From: Actinoallomurus soli | GTDB taxonomy: Bacteria; Actinomycetota; Actinomycetes; Streptosporangiales; Streptosporangiaceae | Length of the DNA stretch: 51,561 nucleotides | Reading direction: 5' to 3' | Assembly (NCBI RefSeq): GCF_024055715.1 | Contig: NZ_JAMXMV010000037.1 | Span: 1 to 51,561 of the forward strand | Shown: in pieces, positions 15,914-24,249 of the stretch | Layout of the letters: each line of letters starts with the position of its first letter | Numbering within the stretch: the first letter of the stretch is position 1 | Notes under the pieces: generated by a model | What the model was told of the DNA's origin: nothing | Database searches by the model: none | The model's input: the letters and a program-made list of their open reading frames with translations, nothing else | Program-made: the position numbers and the translations under genes

Positions 15914-18900
15914 ATGTCCCAACCTCCCACCCGGCGGCGGCCTCGTCGCCTCCCCCCACCCCTCGTGGGCGGGCGCGTGGGCGCCCTCATCGTGGCGCTC
16001 ATGACGGCCGTGCTCACGGCGATCACCGTTCCGGCGGCCTCCGCGTCCGGGCTCCCGGCGAAGCGGCCGGCACCGCACACCAAGGCGTCCGGACCGACCT
16101 CCCCGGGCCTTCATCCGACCAGCCGGGCGTGCGCGAAGCCGAGCCGGGCCGGGGAGATGGCCTGCCTCGCGTTCGTCCGCGACGACGCCGTCGGCCCGAA
16201 GGGCGTGCAGCCGGACAGCACCCCGGCCGGATGGGCGCCCGCCGACCTGGTCGACGCGTACGCCCTTCCGGACGCCGGGGCGGGGCAGACGGTGGCGATC
16301 GTCGACGCGTTCGACAACCCGAACGCCGAGGCCGATCTGGCCGTGTACCGGCAGCAGTACGGGCTGCCGGCGTGCACGACCGCCAACGGCTGCTTCAAGA
16401 AGATCGACCAGCGCGGCGGGACCACCTATCCGCCGCCGGACTCCGGATGGTCCGGTGAGATCGCGCTCGACGTCGACATGGTCAGCGCGGTGTGCCCCAG
16501 CTGCAAGATCCTGCTGGTCGAGGCCGACGACAACTACATGGACAACCTCGGCGCGGCGGTGAACCAGGCGGTCGCGCAGGGCGCGAAGTTCGTCTCCAAC
16601 AGCTACGGCGGCGGTGAGGGCTCCGACGAGGGCCAGGCGGACGACGCCTACTTCGACCACCCCGGCGTCGTGATCACGGCCAGCACGGGCGACGACGGGT
16701 ACGGCACGAGCTATCCGGCGGCGTCGCCGAACGTCACGGCCGTCGGCGGCACGTCGCTCGTCAAGGACTCCTCCGCGCGCGGCTGGACCGAGAGCGTGTG
16801 GGACGGGGCGGGCAGCGGATGCTCCGCCTATGAGGCCAAGCCGTCGTTCCAGCAGGACGGCGGCTGCGCCCGGCGGGCGATCGCCGACGTGTCCGCGGTG
16901 GCCGACCCGAACACCGGCGTCGCCGTCTACAACGGCGGCTGGCACGTCTACGGCGGCACGAGCGCGTCCGCCCCGATCATCGCCTCGGTCTACGCGCTCG
17001 CGGGCACGCCGGCGGCGGGCTCCTCGCCGAACGCCCTGCCGTACGCCCACCCGGGCGACCTCAACGACGTGACCAGCGGGTCGAACGGCACCTGCAGCCC
17101 GGCGTACCTGTGCACGGCGGGGACCGGGTACGACGGGCCGACCGGGCTCGGCACGCCGAAGGGCGTCGGGGCGTTCCGGTCCGGACCGCACGGCATCGTC
17201 ACCGGAACGGTCACGGACGGCGCGGCGCCGCTGGCCGCCGCCAAGGTCACGGCCGGCGAGGTCACGACCACGACGGACGGGCAGGGGAACTACACGCTCA
17301 GCGTCCCGCCGGGGACGTACGACGTGACGGCGAGCAAGTTCGGCTACACCGCCAGGACCGTGAGCGGCGTGCAGGTCGCCGACGGGCAGACGGTCACCGA
17401 GAACCTCGCGCTGACCGCGAAGGCGCGCGTCAACGTGACGGGCCTCGTACGGGACGGCTCCGGCCACGGCTGGCCGATGTACGCGACCGTGGGCGTCAAG
17501 GACGAGCCGACCGCGGTGACCTACACCGATCCGAAGACGGGCCGGTACGCCCTGAGCCTGCCCGCGGACGACACGTACACGCTGCAGGTCGATCCGCTGT
17601 ACCCGGGCTACCGGTCCGACTCTCAGGACGTGCGCGTCGGCTCCGCCGACACGACGCACGACGTCGGCACGCTCGTGGACCAGACGACGTGCAGCGCCCC
17701 CGGGTACGGCTTCACCTACTCCGGCGCGACCCAGGGCTTCGACGGCACCGCCGCGCCCGCCGGCTGGACGGTCGACGACAAGGCCGGCAAGGGCCAGACG
17801 TGGGTGTTCGACGACCCGGGCGCGCGCGGCAACAAGACCGGCGGGTCCGGCGGCTTCGCCATCGTCGACAGCGACAAGTACGGATCAGGCAACACCCAGG
17901 ACACGTCGCTGGTCAGCCCGGTCCTCGACTTCAGCGGCACGACGCACCCGATCGTGTCCTTCCGCAGCGACTACTACCACTACTCCGGCCAGGCCGGCGA
18001 CGTCGACCTCAGCGCCGACGGCGGTCAGACGTGGACGACGGTCTCGCACCACGCGGCCAGCGCCCGCGGTCCGCGGACGGAGACGGTGGACCTGTCGGCG
18101 GCGGCCGGCAAGAGCGCGGTCCAGGTGCGCTTCCACTTCACCGGGAAGTTCGGGTACTGGTGGCAGGTCGACGACGTGTTCCTCGGCGAGCGCACGTGCG
18201 ACCCGGTCTCCGGCGCCCTCGTCGTCGGCCAGGTCCTCGACGGCAACACCGGGGCGGGTGTGAACGGCGCCACCGTGACGTCGGCCGACCGGCCGGCGGA
18301 GAAGGCGACCTCGGCGGCGACGCCGGACGACCCGAACCTCGGCGACGGCTTCTACTGGCTGTTCTCCTCGGTGACCGGGAGCCACCGGTTCACCGCGTCG
18401 GCGAGCGGCTACTCCGCCAAGGAGGCCACCGTGAACGTGGCGGCCGGCTGGGCGACGGCGGCCGATTTCGCGCTGCCCGCGGCCCGGCTCGCGGTGACGC
18501 CGACCGAGTTGAAGAAGACGGTGGCCTGGCAGGGGCAGGGCAGCGCGACCCTGACCCTGAAGAACACCGGCTCGGCGCCCGTGACCGCCAAGGTCGGCGA
18601 GCAGAGCGGCGACTATCACCCGGCGGCCCAGGGCGCGCCGCTGCAGAAGGTGAAGGGAGACTACGCGGCGGGCCGGTTCCGCGCGGACAAGAGCGCCACG
18701 GCCCGTACGAAGGCCGCCGCCAGGGCCGCCGCGGCGCCGTACGCGCCGCCGTGGACGAGCATCGCCGACTACCCGTCGACGATCATGGACAACGCGGTCG
18801 TGAACGCCGGCGGCAAGGTCTACTCGCTGGCGGGCGTCGACGCCACGTCCGTCCTGAACAAGGCGTACGTCTACGACCCGGCCGGCCAGGCGTGGTCACC

Positions 18901-20092
18901 CATCGCGAACCTCGGCACCGCGCGGGAGGCCCCGCAGGCGGCGACGGTCGGCGGGAAGATCTACGTCCTCGGCGGCTGGGGCTCCACCGGTGACGCGGTC
19001 GCCAAGACGGAGGTCTTCGACCCGGCGACCGGCGCCTGGTCGGCCGGGGCGGACAACCCCAAGCCGTACGCCGGGGCCGGCGTCGGCGTCCTCGGCGGCA
19101 AGATCTATGTCGTGGGCGGCTGCCTGGACGCCTGCGGCGCGACCGACGTGCAGGTGTACGACCCGGCGGCGAACTCCTGGAGCTCGGCGGCGGCCTACCC
19201 GGAGAAGACCGCCTGGCTCGCCTGCGGCGGCATCGGCGGGAAGCTGTACTGCGCGGGCGGTTCGTCGGCCAGCGTCAGCAGTAGGCACGCCTTCGCCTAC
19301 GACCCGTCGAGCGGGACCTGGTCGGCCATCGCCGACCTGCCGATCGACCTGTGGGCGATGGGCTACGCCACGGCCGGCGGCCAGCTGCTGGTGTCCGGCG
19401 GCGTGACCGACGGCACGAGCACGCTGACCAACCAGGGCTTCGCCTACCACCCCGACTCCGACGCGTGGACGGCCCTGCCGAACTCCAACAACACCCTGTA
19501 CCGCGGCGGCGCCGCCTGCGGCCTGTACAAGGTCGGAGGCTCCACCGGCGGGTTCAACGCCGTCAAGAGCGCCGAGACCCTGCCCGGATACGACCAGTGC
19601 GTCGCGACGGCGGACGTTCCGTGGCTGTCGGAGGACCCGACCGAGGTGACGATCCAGCCGGGCAAGAGCGCCAAGGTCACGGTGAAGTTCGACGCGAGCG
19701 TCGCCGCGATCACCCAGCCGGGGACGTTCACCGCCCAGCTGACGGTCGACGCCAAGACGCCGTACGGCGGGACCTCCGTGCCCGTGACGCTGACGGTGAA
19801 CCCGCCCTCGACCTGGGGGAAGATCACCGGGACGGTGACGGGCGCCGGCTGCACCGGCTCACCGGCGCCGCTGGCCGGGGCGACCGTGCAGATCGACAGC
19901 TGGACGGCGGGCTACACGCTCAAGACCGACAAGAACGGCCAGTACGTGCTCTGGCTCGACGTCCGCAACAACCCGCTCACCCTGATCGCGGCCAAGGACG
20001 GCTGGGCGCCGCAGACCAGGTCCGTGAAGATCGTGAAGCTGGCGTCCACGACGGCCGACTTCGCGCTCAGACCGGATCACGCCTGCGGCTGA
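15914..20092 (+). CDS. Secreted S53 (sedolisin-like) serine-carboxyl peptidase with kelch and carboxypeptidase-regulatory-like domains
   Basis: 1392 residues. A basic N-terminus and hydrophobic stretch (VGALIVALMTAVLTAITV) form the signal peptide. The S53 catalytic set is Glu182 and Asp186 (GEIALDVDM) and Ser350 (GGTSASAP); a calcium-type loop DVTSGSNG...GYDGPTGLG follows. There is no long typical pro-domain. After about residue 430 come two carboxypeptidase-regulatory-like beta domains, a jelly-roll/MAM-like domain ending WWQVDDVFLGE, another regulatory-like domain, about five kelch repeats (GGKIYVLGG, GGKIYVVGG, GGKLYCAGG and others), an Ig/BACON-like domain and a last regulatory-like domain. 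AGGAGAG precedes the ATG. Probably an extracellular acid-active protease with carbohydrate- or protein-binding modules. Confidence 0.88.
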   Translation: MSQPPTRRRPRRLPPPLVGGRVGALIVALMTAVLTAITVPAASASGLPAKRPAPHTKASGPTSPGLHPTSRACAKPSRAGEMACLAFVRDDAVGPKGVQPDSTPAGWAPADLVDAYALPDAGAGQTVAIVDAFDNPNAEADLAVYRQQYGLPACTTANGCFKKIDQRGGTTYPPPDSGWSGEIALDVDMVSAVCPSCKILLVEADDNYMDNLGAAVNQAVAQGAKFVSNSYGGGEGSDEGQADDAYFDHPGVVITASTGDDGYGTSYPAASPNVTAVGGTSLVKDSSARGWTESVWDGAGSGCSAYEAKPSFQQDGGCARRAIADVSAVADPNTGVAVYNGGWHVYGGTSASAPIIASVYALAGTPAAGSSPNALPYAHPGDLNDVTSGSNGTCSPAYLCTAGTGYDGPTGLGTPKGVGAFRSGPHGIVTGTVTDGAAPLAAAKVTAGEVTTTTDGQGNYTLSVPPGTYDVTASKFGYTARTVSGVQVADGQTVTENLALTAKARVNVTGLVRDGSGHGWPMYATVGVKDEPTAVTYTDPKTGRYALSLPADDTYTLQVDPLYPGYRSDSQDVRVGSADTTHDVGTLVDQTTCSAPGYGFTYSGATQGFDGTAAPAGWTVDDKAGKGQTWVFDDPGARGNKTGGSGGFAIVDSDKYGSGNTQDTSLVSPVLDFSGTTHPIVSFRSDYYHYSGQAGDVDLSADGGQTWTTVSHHAASARGPRTETVDLSAAAGKSAVQVRFHFTGKFGYWWQVDDVFLGERTCDPVSGALVVGQVLDGNTGAGVNGATVTSADRPAEKATSAATPDDPNLGDGFYWLFSSVTGSHRFTASASGYSAKEATVNVAAGWATAADFALPAARLAVTPTELKKTVAWQGQGSATLTLKNTGSAPVTAKVGEQSGDYHPAAQGAPLQKVKGDYAAGRFRADKSATARTKAAARAAAAPYAPPWTSIADYPSTIMDNAVVNAGGKVYSLAGVDATSVLNKAYVYDPAGQAWSPIANLGTAREAPQAATVGGKIYVLGGWGSTGDAVAKTEVFDPATGAWSAGADNPKPYAGAGVGVLGGKIYVVGGCLDACGATDVQVYDPAANSWSSAAAYPEKTAWLACGGIGGKLYCAGGSSASVSSRHAFAYDPSSGTWSAIADLPIDLWAMGYATAGGQLLVSGGVTDGTSTLTNQGFAYHPDSDAWTALPNSNNTLYRGGAACGLYKVGGSTGGFNAVKSAETLPGYDQCVATADVPWLSEDPTEVTIQPGKSAKVTVKFDASVAAITQPGTFTAQLTVDAKTPYGGTSVPVTLTVNPPSTWGKITGTVTGAGCTGSPAPLAGATVQIDSWTAGYTLKTDKNGQYVLWLDVRNNPLTLIAAKDGWAPQTRSVKIVKLASTTADFALRPDHACG

Positions 20093-20129
20093 GCGGATCC
20101 GCCCCGACCGGTGAACCGGTCACGAGATG

Positions 20130-20170
20130 AGGCGTACGGGCCGCGGGTCTCCCCGCGGCCCGTACGCCTT
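20130..20170. terminator. Terminator after the S53 protease gene
   Basis: A perfect 18-bp stem starting AGGCGTACGGGCCGCGGG with a four-base loop TCTC, ending GCCTT. It lies about 40 bases after the stop codon. Confidence 0.85.
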
Positions 20171-20380
20171 CTCGCGGCGATCACCGTCCGTGGAAGATCT
20201 GTAACTTCCCGGTTAATTGTCCTGGCCGAGCAGGGGGATCCGTCCCAGATTGGGGTAGAACGTACCGAGAAGTCGCTGGCCATCGGGCAAATCAGCACCA
20301 TACGCGGTCTCCTCATCACGGAGGGTCTCGGGTTAGGCTGGCCTTGGTCAATTCAGTCAGGATCCGAGTCGGGGGGCATC

Positions 20381-20746
20381 GTGCTGAGGGCACGCGGAGG
20401 CTTGATCGCAGCTGTGCTGCTGATCGCGCTGGCGTTCCTCGGCGGTCCGGATCTCCTGACCGCCGGCCACGCGCAGGCGCCCGCCGCGGCCGCCACGTCG
20501 GCGGCCGGGCAGGATGACCTCGCCGGCGAGGAGTCGGCCGACCCCGCCTCCGTCACCGCCCACGTCGCGCTCGGCCGTCGCCGGATGCCGGGCCTGCCGC
20601 CCGACCAGGACACCCGCCAGGCCGCACCGACCGCCGGCATGGCCGCCGGTCCGGCCGCCGGATCGGCCGTCGCGACCAGCGATCGCGGCCTCGCCTGGCA
20701 CCCGCTCGAACGCACTCCCGCGTCGCTACAGGTCTTCCGCTGCTGA
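20381..20746 (+). CDS. Small secreted or membrane protein of unknown function
   Basis: 121 residues from a GTG that follows GGGGGG at good spacing. It begins with an export signal (VLRARGGLIAAVLLIALAFLG), then GHAQAPAAAATSA, which would be cut by signal peptidase I, leaving a short Ala/Pro-rich, probably disordered chain. No family is recognised. It precedes the carbonic anhydrase/SulP pair in the same direction, with a 257-base gap of small tandem repeats, so operon membership is uncertain. Confidence 0.55.
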   Translation: MLRARGGLIAAVLLIALAFLGGPDLLTAGHAQAPAAAATSAAGQDDLAGEESADPASVTAHVALGRRRMPGLPPDQDTRQAAPTAGMAAGPAAGSAVATSDRGLAWHPLERTPASLQVFRC

Positions 20747-20811
20747 TCGACGCCGCCCAGGGCGACCCAGCGCCGCCCGGAATCTCCCTTTTCGCCGCAG
20801 ACGGCGTCGTC

Positions 20812-20900
20812 GCCGACGCCACCTGATCGACGCCTTGATCGACGTCATCTGACCGACGTCATCTGACCGGTCATCTCATCGACGCCATCTCATCGACGCC
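20812..20900. repeat. Degenerate 14-bp tandem repeats (GACGTCATCTGACC)
   Basis: Two perfect units at 20841 and 20855 are flanked by drifted copies (GATCGACGCC, GACGCCATCTCATC). The block sits between the small secreted protein and the carbonic anhydrase gene, and is not coding. Confidence 0.6.
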
Positions 20901-21003
20901 GCCCGCGACGGCCCGGCGCCGTGCCTCGCGTGCGCGTGAACGCTCGCCAGTACCCGTCCGTTCTCGCCGGTTCCGTGCCGGCGACCACAGAAAGGGCTGT
21001 GCC

Positions 21004-21609
21004 ATGCAGTCGCTGATCGACAACGCCCGTCTCTTCCCGGAGCGGGCCGCCGACCGGCGTACGGACCTCGGTCGGCTCGCCGAGGGCCAGCGCCCCGAGG
21101 CGCTCTTCGTCACCTGCTCCGACTCCCGTGTGGTCCCCACGCTCATCACCGGCGCCGGTCCGGGTGAGCTCTTCGAACTCCGCACCGCCGGGAACATCGT
21201 CCCGGTCCACGACGCCGAACGGGGGACCGCCGAGGCCGCCACCATCGAGTACGCGATCGAGGTGCTCGAGGTCGCCAACGTCATCGTCTGCGGGCACTCG
21301 CACTGCGGAGCCGTGGGCGCGCTCCTGCGCGCCGACGACCTGACGGCCCTTCCGACGGTCCGGCGCTGGCTCACCCACACCGAGCCGCACGACCCCGTAC
21401 GGGACGCGGTGACCGACGCGGACGGACCCGCGATCACCTCTGCCGTCCAGCGGCATGTGCTGACCCAGCTCGACCGGCTCCGTACCCACCCGAGCGTCGC
21501 GACGCGGATGGCGGACGGCCGGCTCGCGCTGCACGCCTGGTTCTACGCCATCGACACCGGCGTCGTCAGCGCCCACCGCCCGGACACCGGCGTCTTCCTG
21601 CCGCTCTGA
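21004..21609 (+). CDS. Beta-class carbonic anhydrase
   Basis: 201 residues, complete. It interconverts CO2 and bicarbonate using zinc. The ligands are readable: Cys38 with the Asp40/Arg42 dyad (TCSDSR), His98 and Cys101 (GHSHCGAVGA). ELFELRTAGNIV is the typical active-site wall. It is followed 27 bases later by a SulP transporter, an arrangement seen for bicarbonate uptake systems, so the two probably act together: the transporter brings in or exports bicarbonate and the anhydrase equilibrates it with CO2. The ATG follows a clear AGAAAGG site. Confidence 0.94.
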   Translation: MQSLIDNARLFPERAADRRTDLGRLAEGQRPEALFVTCSDSRVVPTLITGAGPGELFELRTAGNIVPVHDAERGTAEAATIEYAIEVLEVANVIVCGHSHCGAVGALLRADDLTALPTVRRWLTHTEPHDPVRDAVTDADGPAITSAVQRHVLTQLDRLRTHPSVATRMADGRLALHAWFYAIDTGVVSAHRPDTGVFLPL

Positions 21610-21636
21610 CCCTCCCGACCCTGGAACGAGGTGAAC

Positions 21637-23124
21637 ATGGCACCGCCCTTCACCGGACGTGGCGCCTTCCGTCACGTCCGGCAGGACCTTCTCTCATCGA
21701 TCGTCGTCTTCCTCGTCGCCCTGCCGCTGTGCATCGGCGTCGCGGTCGCCTCCGGCGTCCCGGCCGAGCTCGGCCTGATCACCGGGATCGTCGGCGGCCT
21801 GGTCGCCGGCGCCCTGCCGGGCAGCAGCCTGCAGGTCAGCGGCCCGGCCGCCGGTCTGACCGTGCTCGTGTTCGAGGCCGTGCGGGAGTACGGCCTGCGG
21901 TCCCTCGGGCTGATCGTGCTCGCGGCGGGCCTCATCCAGCTCGGGATGGGCGCGCTGCGGCTGGGCCGCTGGTTCCGCGCGATCTCGATCTCGGTCGTGC
22001 ACGGCATGCTGGCCGGCATCGGGCTCGTCCTGGTGACCGGTCAGGTGCACGGCCTGTTCGACAACAGGTCGCCCGGCGCGGCGATGGCGAACCTCGCCGG
22101 GCTGCCGAACCTGCTCACCGACTCGGCGAACGAACCCGCCGCCCTCGCCGCCGGCGGGATCGGCATCGGCACGCTCGTCATCCTCGTCTGCTGGAAGTAC
22201 GCACCGAAGCGGCTGCGGGTGATCCCGGGCGCGCTGGTCGCGGTGGCGCTCGCGACCTTGGTCACGGCCGCCTTCGACCTGCCGGTCAAGCGCATCGAGG
22301 TCAAGGGCCTGCTCGGCTCGATCCAGCCGCCGAACCCGGCCGACCTCGGCGGGCTGCTGTCGGTCGGCGCGGTCGGCACCGTGGTGGCGTTCGCGCTGAT
22401 CGCCTCGGCGGAGAGCCTGTTCAGCGCGGCGGCCGTCGACCGGATGCACCACGGCCCCCGCACCCACTACGACCGGGAGCTGATGGCGCAGGGCGCCGGC
22501 AACACGGTCTGCGGGCTGCTGGGCGCCCTGCCCATGACCGCCGTCATCGTACGAAGCGCCGCGAACGTGCAGGCCGGCGCCCGCACGAAGGCGTCCCGCA
22601 TCCTGCACGGGGTCTGGCTCCTGGCCTTCACGGCGATCTTCCCGGTGGCGCTGGGCTACATCCCGGTGACCGCCCTGGCCGCCATCCTCGTGCACGCGGG
22701 GTGGAAGCTGCTGTCGCTGCGGGAGGTCGGCCGGCTCTGGCGGACCGAGCGCGGCGAGGCGATCGTCCTGACCGGCACGGCGGTGGCGATCGTCGTCACC
22801 AACCTGTTCGAAGGCGTCCTCATCGGCCTGCTGCTGGCCGTGGTGAAGACGGCGTGGGACGTCTCGGATATCCACATCCATGTGGACGACCGGGCCGACC
22901 CGCTCGTCATCCGGCTCACCGGGAACGCGACGTTCCTGCGCCTGCCCAAGGTGCTCGACGCCCTGGAGAGGATCCCGCACGGCCGGGCGGTCGACCTCGA
23001 CCTGTCCGGCCTGCGCCACCTCGACCACGCCTGCCGTACGGCACTGGAGTCCTGGGCCGCCCAGCACCGCGAGCGGGACGAGGCCTCCTCCGTACGGATC
23101 GCGGAACCGGCCGGCACCGGATGA
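21637..23124 (+). CDS. SulP-family anion transporter with STAS domain (probable bicarbonate transporter)
   Basis: 495 residues. The N-terminal 400 residues carry about 12-14 helices with the SulP start DLLSSIVVFLVALPLCIGVAVASG and the SGPAAGLTVLV motif. A short cytoplasmic STAS domain follows (VIRLTGNATFLRLPKVLDAL ... VDLDLSGLRHLDHACRTAL). SulP proteins move sulfate, bicarbonate, chloride or dicarboxylates. The adjacent carbonic anhydrase points to bicarbonate; this is inference from context. The ATG follows GAGGTG; an upstream in-frame GTG is an alternative start two codons earlier. A hairpin follows. Confidence 0.9.
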   Translation: MAPPFTGRGAFRHVRQDLLSSIVVFLVALPLCIGVAVASGVPAELGLITGIVGGLVAGALPGSSLQVSGPAAGLTVLVFEAVREYGLRSLGLIVLAAGLIQLGMGALRLGRWFRAISISVVHGMLAGIGLVLVTGQVHGLFDNRSPGAAMANLAGLPNLLTDSANEPAALAAGGIGIGTLVILVCWKYAPKRLRVIPGALVAVALATLVTAAFDLPVKRIEVKGLLGSIQPPNPADLGGLLSVGAVGTVVAFALIASAESLFSAAAVDRMHHGPRTHYDRELMAQGAGNTVCGLLGALPMTAVIVRSAANVQAGARTKASRILHGVWLLAFTAIFPVALGYIPVTALAAILVHAGWKLLSLREVGRLWRTERGEAIVLTGTAVAIVVTNLFEGVLIGLLLAVVKTAWDVSDIHIHVDDRADPLVIRLTGNATFLRLPKVLDALERIPHGRAVDLDLSGLRHLDHACRTALESWAAQHRERDEASSVRIAEPAGTG

Positions 23125-23129
23125 GATCT

Positions 23130-23164
23130 GGCCGGTCAGGGCTCCCCATGGGCCCTGACCGGCC
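23130..23164. terminator. Bidirectional terminator between SulP and SanA-like genes
   Basis: A perfect 13-bp stem (GGCCGGTCAGGGC with its complement) around a nine-base loop. It lies exactly in the 43-base gap between two convergent genes. Confidence 0.85.
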
Positions 23165-23167
23165 TGC

Positions 23168-23848
23168 TCAGTCTCCTCCCGCCGCGTCGAGCGCCCGGCG
23201 GATCCCGGCCTCGCGCGGGCCGAGGTAGTACGGCCGGGGACGCAGCGCGACCTCGTACGTCGCCTTGAGGACGGCCGGGATCTCCCGCACGTACAGGGAC
23301 TCGGTGGCCGTGGCGGCGTACCGGCCGCTGTCGTCGCCGACGCCCCAGGCGTCGATGCCCGCGGCGCGGCACAGGGTGAGGGCGCGCGGCAGGTGGAAGT
23401 TCTGGGTGACGAGGATCGCGCGGTCCACGCCGAAGATCTGCTTGGCGCGGGCGCAGGAGTCCCAGGTGCTGAAGCCCGCGTAGTCCAGCACGATCCGCGT
23501 CTGCGGCACGCCCTGAGCGATCAGGGTGTCGCGCATGACCGACGGCTCGTCATAGTCCTTGCGGCTGTTGTCGCCGGTGACGAGCAGGACCCGGACCTTG
23601 CCCGCGCGGTACAGCGCCGCGCCCAGCTTCAGCCGCTCGTACAGCATCCGGGACGGCTTACCGTTCTCGGCACCCGCCCCGAAGATCATCCCGACGGTGG
23701 TCCGGGGAGCGTGCGCGAGGTCCGTCCGGTAGTGGCCCGCCTCGGCGTACATCCACGCGCCGGGCAGGTACAGCGCGTACCCTCCGAGCGCGCCGAGGAC
23801 GGCCAGCGGCGCCCTGCAGCGCCAGACGCCACTCCAGAACCGCCTCAT
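23168..23848 (-). CDS. SanA/YdcF-family membrane protein (DUF218)
   Basis: 226 residues from the ATG that starts MRRFW; an ATG 22 codons upstream (23914) is equally open. One N-terminal helix (APLAVLGALGGYALYL) anchors a DUF218 domain: TVGMIFGAGAENGKPSRMLYERL, VLLVTGDNSRKDYDEPSVMRDTL, IVLDYAGFSTWDSCARAKQIF and ILVTQNFHLPRAL match Escherichia coli SanA closely. SanA affects envelope barrier function against vancomycin at high temperature. The upstream ATG lies inside a 19-bp repeat also found at the purM stop, which suggests the gene once followed purM directly. Confidence 0.85.
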   Translation of the reverse strand: MRRFWSGVWRCRAPLAVLGALGGYALYLPGAWMYAEAGHYRTDLAHAPRTTVGMIFGAGAENGKPSRMLYERLKLGAALYRAGKVRVLLVTGDNSRKDYDEPSVMRDTLIAQGVPQTRIVLDYAGFSTWDSCARAKQIFGVDRAILVTQNFHLPRALTLCRAAGIDAWGVGDDSGRYAATATESLYVREIPAVLKATYEVALRPRPYYLGPREAGIRRALDAAGGD

Positions 23849-23990
23849 ACCAGAGAAGATGCCCGAATCGGCCGCCGAGTTCGCGCGGCGTCCGGATCCG
23901 CTAGCCGGTCCCATCGGTCAGACCAGCCGAACGTGACCGATCACTTCGATCGGTTCTGGCTCAGATTCCATGATGGTCGCGACGGCGGTC

Positions 23991-24030
23991 GTCCCGGGGG
24001 CGTCCGGGGGGTGTCCGGGGGGTGTCCGGG
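23991..24030. repeat. 11-bp tandem repeat GTCCGGGGGGT
   Basis: Nearly four head-to-tail copies inside the foldback element, at 23991, 24002, 24013 and 24024 (partial). Confidence 0.7.
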
Positions 24031-24059
24031 CTCGGCCAAGCCCGCACGTTCTCGCAGGG

Positions 24060-24129
24060 TCTTTGCTCTGCTCACCTGGAGTATGCACTGGACCGGACCA
24101 GTGCATACTCCGCGTGAGCAGAGCAAAGA
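24060..24129. repeat. 70-bp near-perfect palindrome
   Basis: Arms of 16 bp (TCTTTGCTCTGCTCAC) and 14 bp (GGAGTATGCACTGG), separated by a two-base mismatch bulge, pair around a six-base loop ACCGGA. It is the core of the foldback element and would also form a very stable RNA hairpin downstream of purM. Confidence 0.9.
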
Positions 24130-24249
24130 GCGGCGGAGAAGGGGACGGCTTGCGTGGGCTGGTGAGCGGGGACCATTCCGTCCGGCTCCGCGCGGCACGG
24201 AGACTGAGCCAGAACCATCGAATCAGGCGCGCGTGGCCGGTCCCATCGG

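Noticed and set aside
20328-20346. IdeR/DtxR-like iron box (TCGGGTTAGGCTGGCCTTG)
   Set aside because: 13 of 19 positions match the consensus, but one half-site lacks the conserved ends; without binding data it is no better than a TAGGCT -10 element.
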